Below are positions 7,661 through 13,115 of a DNA stretch of 14,719 nucleotides, one piece after another. The number at the start of each line of letters is the position of its first letter. Positions within the stretch are counted from its first letter, which is position 1. A model generated the notes under the pieces. That model worked only from the letters and a program-made list of their open reading frames with translations, was not told the origin of the DNA and did no database searches. The position numbers were made by a program, and so were the translations under genes. Source of the stretch: Burkholderiales bacterium (lineage in GTDB: Bacteria; Pseudomonadota; Gammaproteobacteria; Burkholderiales; CAIKXV01); the NCBI GenBank assembly GCA_014379045.1, contig JACMMK010000267.1, forward strand, positions 1 through 14,719. The letters are read 5' to 3'.

Positions 7661-9235
7661 TCACGACAGATCAGGCATCAGGCTGCGGCGCAATACCTTT
7701 CCCACCGGCGACTTCGGCAACACGTCGATGAATTCGAACGAATGCGGCACCTTGTTCGCGGCGATACGCCCCTTCAGCAACGCGCGCAGTTCGTCCACCA
7801 GTGTCTCGCGCCGCGTTTCCCCGGCACGCCGCACGACGAACGCATGAACCCGGTTGCCGTCCTGGGCATCGGGCACCGGCACCACGCACGCCTCGGCGAC
7901 CCCGGCATGTTCCATCAGCGCGTTCTCGATCTCGATCGGCACGATGAAGATGCCGCGGCTCTTGAAGCAGTCGTCGCTGCGCCCGGCGATCCAGAAATAG
8001 CCGTCGGCGTCGCGCGAGGCCAGATCGCCGGTGTGAAACCATCCGTCGCGCGTCACTTCGGCGGTTTTCTGTGGATCCTTGTGATAGCCGAGGAACATGC
8101 TCGGGTTGTCGGCGCGGATCACCAGCTGCCCGACCTGACCGGCCGGCACTTCGCTCAGCGTGTCATCGACGACGGCGGCAACGACGCCCCAGGGCACGCC
8201 GATCGAGCCGGGCTTGATCGGCAGGCGCGGTCCCTGACTGATCACCAGCTGCATCTCGGACACACCGTAGTGCTCCCAGATGTCGACCCCCATCCGGGCT
8301 TTCCACTGCAGCAGCGGCGCTGCTCCGAGCGCCTCGCCGCTGGCGTTGCAGCCGCGCAGACTGTCGAGGTCGTAGTCGCGTTCAATGCCGTCGAGCGCGA
8401 GCGCGCGCCGGTACAGCGTCGGCACCGCGTGCGCGACGGTGACCCGCAGGTCCTGGATCGTCTGCAGAAACTTCTCCGGTGACGCTCGGCCTTCCATCAC
8501 CGCTGCGGTAACCCCGTTGCGCAACGGGAACAGCACGTTGTGGCCGAGCAGGCTGACGAAGCTCCACTCGCCTGCGGCCAGTACCACATCGCCTGCCAAC
8601 GGCGGCACCCGCTCACGATTGGCATCGCCGCGCGCGATGATCCAGCGCTGCGCATGCACGATGCCCTTGGGCCGGCCGGTGGTGCCCGACGTGTAGCACA
8701 TGAAGGCCGGATCATCGGCTGCGGTATCGACGGCCGCGATCGACGCGCCGCCGAGCATGTCCTCGAACACCCCCTCGCCCGGCTGCGCGCCTCGGGCAAC
8801 GATCAACCCCTTGGACAGGCGCCCCGCCAGCGCGCGCAACGGTTGCGCGAGCTCGCCCAGCGCCACCGCGGCGACGGCATCGCTGTGCGTCAGCACGTAC
8901 TCGACATCGACCGGTCCCGCGGCCGAGTTCTGCGTGACCGGCACCGCGCCGATCCTGATCAGACCGAGGAAGGCCACGGCGAACTCGAAGCAGTTCCACA
9001 TGCGAATCAGGACCCGCTCGCCGCGCACGATGCCTCGCGCCGCGCAACCGGCGGCGAACGCGCCCACCTGCGCGTCGAGTTGCGCATAAGTGAGCTGGCC
9101 CGCCGCGCTGACGAACGCGACGCGCTCGCCGTGCCCGGCAGCGATCGGGAGATCGAGGGTCTCGCGCGCCATGTTCACGCGCGGCGGGATGGTCGCGTAC
9201 GCCGACCATGCCCGCAACAGGCCGGCGTTTACCAC
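7661..9235 (-). CDS. Acyl/aryl-CoA synthetase (ANL superfamily, benzoate-CoA-ligase-like)
   Basis: 524 residues from the GTG at 9235. This enzyme class adenylates a carboxylic acid with ATP and transfers it to CoA in the cytosol. Motifs in order: YTSGTTGRPKG (181-191, phosphate loop), EHYGVSEMQ (adenine/aryl region), DGWFHTGDLASRDADGYFWI with the ribose-binding Asp, GRSDDCFKSRGIFIVP (hinge) and LPKSPVGKVLRR, whose Lys513 is the expected adenylation lysine. All catalytic elements are present. The PPRVNMARETLD segment near the N-terminus is typical of benzoate-CoA and 2-aminobenzoate-CoA ligases, which argues against starting at the ATG at 9172. The GTG lies 4 bases after the hydratase stop, but has no clear ribosome site. 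Substrate is unknown; an aromatic or alicyclic acid is my guess from the family resemblance and the adjacent hydratase. Confidence 0.9.
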   Translation of the reverse strand: MVNAGLLRAWSAYATIPPRVNMARETLDLPIAAGHGERVAFVSAAGQLTYAQLDAQVGAFAAGCAARGIVRGERVLIRMWNCFEFAVAFLGLIRIGAVPVTQNSAAGPVDVEYVLTHSDAVAAVALGELAQPLRALAGRLSKGLIVARGAQPGEGVFEDMLGGASIAAVDTAADDPAFMCYTSGTTGRPKGIVHAQRWIIARGDANRERVPPLAGDVVLAAGEWSFVSLLGHNVLFPLRNGVTAAVMEGRASPEKFLQTIQDLRVTVAHAVPTLYRRALALDGIERDYDLDSLRGCNASGEALGAAPLLQWKARMGVDIWEHYGVSEMQLVISQGPRLPIKPGSIGVPWGVVAAVVDDTLSEVPAGQVGQLVIRADNPSMFLGYHKDPQKTAEVTRDGWFHTGDLASRDADGYFWIAGRSDDCFKSRGIFIVPIEIENALMEHAGVAEACVVPVPDAQDGNRVHAFVVRRAGETRRETLVDELRALLKGRIAANKVPHSFEFIDVLPKSPVGKVLRRSLMPDLS

Positions 9236-9239
9236 CGCA

Positions 9240-10127
9240 TCAGTACGGGGGGTTGTCGTAGTAAGGGCCGCGGAACACCGGCTTGCGCTTCTCGTTGAAC
9301 GCGCGGATGCCTTCCTGGCAATCCTTGGTGCGGGTGATCTCCTTGATCGCATCGAGCTCGCGACCCCAGCCCTCGTCGGTTCTGTTCTGGTTCCAGTAGT
9401 ACTTCACCAGCTGCTTGGCGTAGCGCACCGAAAGGTAGGGCGCCGAGGCCACCTGTGCGGCGAACTCGAACGCCTCGTCGAGCAATCTGTCGTGCGGGAT
9501 CACCCGGTCGACGAGTCCGATGCGCTCGGCTTCGGTGCCGTCGACGATCTTTCCGGTGAGGATCATCTCGAGCGCGCGCCCGATGCCGACGAGCTTCGGC
9601 AGATTGCGCGATCCGCCGGACTCGGGCAGGAAGCCCGCCGGCACCGCCACTTCGCCCAGCTTCGCGCGATCGGACGCGAAGCGCAGATCGCACAGCGTGC
9701 ACAGCTCGAGGCCGATGCCCACGGCAGGGCCGTTGATCGCCGCGATGGTCACCGGCGCGAGGTCTTCGAGCTTGCGGAAGCAGCGCTGCAATGCCGAGTG
9801 CCGCAGGTCGTTGAAGAAGTAGTGTGCGAGTTCCTTGTAGGGTCCGAAATTGCCCATGTCGAAATCGTCTGCGCCTGCACCGAGCGGACCGGCCTCGGAG
9901 ACGAGGTCACCGCCTGCGGAAAACCCACGCCCCGCGCCGGTGAAGATGATCGCGCGGATGTGACTCTGATGGCTGATCTCGTCGAGCAGGATGTCGAGCT
10001 CCACGCGCATTCGCACGTCCACCGCATTGAGCACCTCGGGACGGTTGAAGGTGATCAGACCGATGCTTTTTTCTTCGGGGCGCGCGGGATTCGAGCGAAG
10101 CTCCCACTTGAGGGTTTCGTAGTTCAA
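9240..10127 (-). CDS. Enoyl-CoA hydratase/isomerase family protein
   Basis: 295 residues of the crotonase fold, acting on CoA thioesters in beta-oxidation-like or aromatic-ring pathways. FNRPEVLNAV, the oxyanion-hole segments GRGFSAGGDL (67-75) and INGPAVGIG (131-139), and RIGLVDRVIP are all present. Of the two catalytic glutamates of rat hydratase, the first is kept (Glu141, in GIGLELC). The second is replaced by Ala161 (GEVAVPAG), while Glu169 occurs in LPESGGS, the place where PaaG-type isomerases and dienoyl-CoA isomerases carry an acid. It may therefore be an isomerase or an atypical hydratase rather than a standard one. The start is a TTG at 10127 with AGAAGG 8 bases upstream; no ATG fits. 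First gene of the operon with the CoA ligase and Bug receptor. Confidence 0.9.
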   Translation of the reverse strand: MNYETLKWELRSNPARPEEKSIGLITFNRPEVLNAVDVRMRVELDILLDEISHQSHIRAIIFTGAGRGFSAGGDLVSEAGPLGAGADDFDMGNFGPYKELAHYFFNDLRHSALQRCFRKLEDLAPVTIAAINGPAVGIGLELCTLCDLRFASDRAKLGEVAVPAGFLPESGGSRNLPKLVGIGRALEMILTGKIVDGTEAERIGLVDRVIPHDRLLDEAFEFAAQVASAPYLSVRYAKQLVKYYWNQNRTDEGWGRELDAIKEITRTKDCQEGIRAFNEKRKPVFRGPYYDNPPY

Positions 10128-10135
10128 GGGCGGTG

Positions 10136-10141
10136 CCTTCT
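10136..10141 (-). promoter_or_regulatory. Ribosome binding site that sets the TTG start of the hydratase gene
   Basis: AGAAGG on the minus strand sits 8 bases from the TTG at 10127, the best-placed initiation signal for a frame that lacks a usable ATG or GTG. Confidence 0.55.
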
Positions 10142-10162
10142 CTTGCAGTGAATCGACCCAGG

Positions 10163-10195
10163 GCTTCGCACAGCCATGCAGACGGCGTGCGAAGC
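10163..10195. repeat. Perfect 9-bp inverted repeat in the leader of the hydratase-ligase-receptor operon
   Basis: GCTTCGCAC and GTGCGAAGC flank a 15-base spacer. With one bulged A the stem can extend by three more pairs (GCC with GGC), leaving an 8-base loop. It starts just downstream of a TATAGT -10 candidate, so it overlaps the likely transcription start: the position of a repressor operator or of a leader RNA hairpin. No U-run follows on the minus strand, so it is not an obvious terminator of the gene at 10257-11645. Confidence 0.6.
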
Positions 10196-10196
10196 G

Positions 10197-10202
10197 ACTA
10201 TA
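10197..10202 (-). promoter_or_regulatory. Candidate -10 element of the hydratase-ligase-receptor operon
   Basis: TATAGT on the minus strand matches the sigma-70 -10 consensus at 5 of 6 positions, about 70 bases before the TTG start. The region 17 bases upstream is GC-rich and has no -35 match, so the promoter would need an activator or is a chance match. Confidence 0.3.
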
Positions 10203-10256
10203 CCTGCGATTGATTTTTCGCCGCGCCGCGACCGGGGAGCACGAGCGGGCGCGTCT

Positions 10257-11645
10257 TCACAGCGGTGCCAACGCTTCCAGCAGCGTAGGCAACAACTCCG
10301 ACACCGTCGGGTGGATACGCACCCCGCGCGCGAACGCCGTGTAGGGCTGGCGCGCCGTCATCACTTCGAGCACGGTGTGGATCACTTCGTCGCCGTGCAC
10401 GCCGAGAATCGCAGCACCCAGGATCTCGTGCGTATCGGCGGCGACGACGATCTTCATGAACCCCAGTGTCTCGCCCATCTCGCGCGCACGGCCGACACGC
10501 GACATCGGCATCTTCGCCGCGAGAGCGGGGCGCCCGGATGCCTGGACCTGCGCGTGCGTCATGCCGACGCGCCCGAGCGGCGGATCGATGAACAGGGCAT
10601 AGGCGGGGATGCGCTCACCGACCTTGCGCGCGGCGCCGTCGAACAGATTGGCGGCGACGATCTCGTAGTCGTTCCAGCTCGTGTGGGTGAAGGCGCCCCG
10701 CCCGTTGCAGTCGCCGAGCGCCCAGATTCCCTCGACGTTCGTCGACAAGCCCTCGTCGACGACGATGTAGCCGCGCGTGTCGGTCGCGACGCCGGCGGCC
10801 TGCAGACCGAGATCGTGGGTGTTCGGAACCCGGCCGGTGGCCAGCAGCACATGCGAGCCCTCCAGACGCGGCGGACCCTCGCTACACGCGACCGCCATCG
10901 CCACCTGCCCGTCGTCCCCACGCTCGAGCGCGAGGCACGTGGCGCCGAGTCGGATCTCGATGTCTTCGGCGCGCAGTATCGACTCGACCGCCTCGGACAC
11001 GTCGGTGTCCTCACGCCCGATCAGACGCGGCGCGGTCTCGACCACGGTCACGCGACTGCCGAAGCGGCGATACATCTGCGCGAACTCGAGCCCGATGTAG
11101 CTGCCGCCGACGATCAGCAGGTGCTCGGGCACCTGGTCGACGTGCATGATGCGCGCGTTGTTCAGGTAGGCCACGTCCGCAAGGCCCGGCATGTCGGGTA
11201 TCGACGCGCGCCCGCCGACGTTGATGAAGATGCGCGGCGCCTCCAGCTCGATCGCGCCGACGCGCACCCGATGTGCCCCGGTGAATACGGCATGCCCTTC
11301 GACGATGGTGAGGTTGCGCGTGCCGTCCAGCCATTCACGCAGCGAACGACGGGACTCATCGACGATTTCGTCCTTGCGCGCCTTGACGCGCGCCATGTCG
11401 ATGCCGATCGGCGCGTCGATGCGCACGCCGAAGGCGCCCGCCTGGCGCGCGACCTGGGCTGCGCGCGCGCTCGCGATCAGCGTCTTGGTCGGCACGCAGC
11501 CGTTGTTGATACAGGTGCCGCCGACGCGATGGCGCTCGACGATCGCGGTCCTGAGTCCCTGTTTCGCGCAGCGCACCGCCAGCGCCGGACCGGCCTGGCC
11601 TGCACCGATGACGAGGGCGTCGAAGCGCTCGGTCATGTTCGTCAT
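10257..11645 (-). CDS. Class I pyridine nucleotide-disulfide oxidoreductase (MerA/RclA-like)
   Basis: 462-residue FAD enzyme. The N-terminal dinucleotide fold has GAGQAG (14-19). The redox-active disulfide lies in GGTCINNGCVPTK (Cys45 and Cys50). The second nucleotide fold has VGGSYIG (179-185) ending in Glu203 (TVVE), which tends to favour NADH. The FAD-binding WALGD segment follows, and the dimer-interface motif HPTVSE (445-450) supplies the catalytic His-Glu pair. There is no N-terminal metal-binding domain and no C-terminal cysteine pair, so mercuric reductase activity is unlikely despite family naming. The stretch AFTHTSWNDYEIV and the overall layout resemble E. coli RclA, a flavoprotein induced by reactive chlorine. 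The ATG overlaps the folA stop (ATGA), and AAGGAG lies 7 bases upstream inside folA. Physiological substrate unknown. Confidence 0.88.
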   Translation of the reverse strand: MTNMTERFDALVIGAGQAGPALAVRCAKQGLRTAIVERHRVGGTCINNGCVPTKTLIASARAAQVARQAGAFGVRIDAPIGIDMARVKARKDEIVDESRRSLREWLDGTRNLTIVEGHAVFTGAHRVRVGAIELEAPRIFINVGGRASIPDMPGLADVAYLNNARIMHVDQVPEHLLIVGGSYIGLEFAQMYRRFGSRVTVVETAPRLIGREDTDVSEAVESILRAEDIEIRLGATCLALERGDDGQVAMAVACSEGPPRLEGSHVLLATGRVPNTHDLGLQAAGVATDTRGYIVVDEGLSTNVEGIWALGDCNGRGAFTHTSWNDYEIVAANLFDGAARKVGERIPAYALFIDPPLGRVGMTHAQVQASGRPALAAKMPMSRVGRAREMGETLGFMKIVVAADTHEILGAAILGVHGDEVIHTVLEVMTARQPYTAFARGVRIHPTVSELLPTLLEALAPL

Positions 11646-12187
11646 GATCGAACTCCTTCCGCGTGCGGCGCGCGCCGCTCCAGTATCACGAAGTCGTAGG
11701 CCAGGGCCTGGCCGGCACCCGCCTCGACACGCTCGCGCTCGATCTCGCGATACGCGCTGCGGTCGAACTCCGGCATCACCACATCACCTTCGATCTGCGC
11801 GTCGACCGTGGTCAGGTAGATCCGCCGTGCCAACGGCAGTGCCTCGGCGAACAACTGGGCACCGCCGATCACGAACGGCTCGGTGTCGTCGCCGCAGGCA
11901 GCCAGTGCAGCGACGAGCGAATGCGCGACGAGCGCGCCGTCGACGGCGAGGCAGCGCGTGCGCGTGACGATCACGGTGGTGCGCCCCGGGAGCAGCCGAC
12001 CGATCGATGCCCAGGTCTTCCTCCCCATCACGATATGGTGGCCCATCGTGATCCGCCTGAAGCGTGCGAGTTCCGAGGGCAGATGCCAGGGCATCGCGTT
12101 GGCGCGCCCGATCACCCGGTTCTTCGCCATCGCGACGATCAGCGACGGTGCGGCGTGCGGGGACGGCTGCGCGGCAGTGCCGTTCAC
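11642..12187 (-). CDS. folA: Dihydrofolate reductase
   Basis: 181 residues. Reduces dihydrofolate to tetrahydrofolate with NADPH, regenerating the cofactor that ThyA oxidises. Recognisable in order: SLIVAMAKNRVIG, AMPWHLPSELARFRR, the MGRKTWASIGRLLPGR NADPH-binding stretch, VIVTR, FVIGGAQLFAEALP and the YLTTVDAQIEGDVVMP strand. The active-site acid, Asp27 in E. coli, is Glu39 here. The start is a GTG at 12187 that overlaps the thyA stop (GTGTGA); no other start precedes the first beta strand. The reading frame stays open far upstream, but that part is antisense-frame noise within thyA. Compared with E. coli DHFR (159 residues) it carries about 14 extra N-terminal residues rich in Ala and Pro. 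Confidence 0.95.
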   Translation of the reverse strand: MNGTAAQPSPHAAPSLIVAMAKNRVIGRANAMPWHLPSELARFRRITMGHHIVMGRKTWASIGRLLPGRTTVIVTRTRCLAVDGALVAHSLVAALAACGDDTEPFVIGGAQLFAEALPLARRIYLTTVDAQIEGDVVMPEFDRSAYREIERERVEAGAGQALAYDFVILERRAPHAEGVRS

Positions 12188-12978
12188 ACTGCGATCGGCG
12201 CCTTGATCGCCGGCCAGGGGTCGTAGCCTTCGAGCGTGAAATCGTCGTAGCGGAACGCGTACAGATCGCGCACTGCAGGGTGGAGCCGCATCTGCGGCAG
12301 CGGGCGCGGTGCGCGCGCGAGCTGCAGGTGCGCCTGCTCTAGATGGTTCAGGTACAGGTGCGCGTCCCCCAGCGTATGCACGAACTCGCCCGGCTGCAGG
12401 TCGCAGACCTGCGCGACCATCAGGGTCAACAGCGCATACGAGGCGATGTTGAACGGCACACCGAGGAACACGTCGGCGCTGCGCTGATAGAGCTGGCACG
12501 ACAGTCTGCCGTCGGCGACGTGGAACTGGAACAGCGCATGGCAGGGCAGCAGCGCCATCCGCTCGAGTTCGCCGACGTTCCAGGCCGACACCACCAGCCG
12601 TCGCGAATCGGGGTTGCGCCGGATCTGCTCGACGATCTGCGTCAGCTGGTCGATCGCACGCCCGTCGGCTGCGGCCCAACTGCGCCACTGCTTGCCGTAC
12701 ACCGGCCCGAGGTCGCCGTTAGCGTCGGCCCACTCGTCCCAGATGGTGACGCCGTGCTCACGCAGGTAGCCGACGTTGGTGTTGCCGCTCAGGAACCAAA
12801 GCAGTTCGTGGACGATCGACTTCAGGTGCACCTTCTTCGTCGTCACCAGCGGGAACGACTTGGCGAGGTCGAAGCGCATCTGCCAGCCGAACAGGCTGAG
12901 CGTGCCGGTGCCGGTGCGGTCTGCCTTGCGCGCGCCGCGCGCGAGGATCGCGCGCATCAACTCCTGGTATTGCTGCAT
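12184..12978 (-). CDS. thyA: Thymidylate synthase
   Basis: 264 residues, exactly the length of E. coli ThyA. Methylates dUMP to dTMP using methylene-tetrahydrofolate and releases dihydrofolate. Seen: DRTGTGTLSLFG with the phosphate-binding arginine, FPLVTTKKVHLKSIVHELLWFL, GPVYGKQWRSW, RRLVVSAWNVGEL, the nucleophile Cys146 in ALLPCHALFQF, CQLYQRSADVFLGVPFNIASYALL and HLYLNHLEQ. All catalytic residues expected are in place. The ATG at 12978 is homologous to the usual N-terminus, though no good Shine-Dalgarno sequence precedes it. Its stop overlaps the folA start. First gene of the thyA-folA-flavoreductase unit; the supply of dUMP is linked to dcd at the other end of the window. Confidence 0.98.
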   Translation of the reverse strand: MQQYQELMRAILARGARKADRTGTGTLSLFGWQMRFDLAKSFPLVTTKKVHLKSIVHELLWFLSGNTNVGYLREHGVTIWDEWADANGDLGPVYGKQWRSWAAADGRAIDQLTQIVEQIRRNPDSRRLVVSAWNVGELERMALLPCHALFQFHVADGRLSCQLYQRSADVFLGVPFNIASYALLTLMVAQVCDLQPGEFVHTLGDAHLYLNHLEQAHLQLARAPRPLPQMRLHPAVRDLYAFRYDDFTLEGYDPWPAIKAPIAV

Positions 12979-13026
12979 CGGCTGGTGAGGGTCGAGGTGG
13001 GACGCACGCGGCTGCGCCGATGCAGA

Positions 13027-13032
13027 ATTGTA
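13027..13032 (-). promoter_or_regulatory. Candidate -10 element of the thyA operon
   Basis: TACAAT on the minus strand, 48 bases before the thyA ATG, matches the sigma-70 -10 consensus at 5 of 6 positions. No -35 match is visible. It is the most AT-rich point of the 137-bp gap shared with the divergent membrane-protein gene. Confidence 0.35.
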
Positions 13033-13115
13033 GCCTCGCGTAACAGGTGCCGCCGCTGCCGGTGCCGGGGAATTGTCGCTTTGCGTGTGACACAGGCTTC
13101 GGCGATGATCCGGCG

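Noticed and set aside
10219..10254. CGCGCC/GGCGCG inverted arms just past the flavoreductase stop as a terminator
   Set aside because: The loop is 20 bases, the arms are 6 bp of generic GC sequence, and the minus strand continues with A residues rather than a U-tract.
10257..11645. Mercuric reductase
   Set aside because: It lacks the metal-binding domain, the C-terminal cysteine pair and any neighbouring mer gene.
10176..11699. 507-codon open frame on the plus strand opposite the flavoreductase gene
   Set aside because: It is antisense to a gene with full family motifs, its translation is Arg/His/Asp-rich without any domain, and such frames are common in high-GC DNA.
12188..12688. Upstream extension of the folA frame
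   Set aside because: It runs inside thyA in another frame and has a low-complexity Arg/Ala/Pro translation; DHFR homology begins just after the GTG at 12187.
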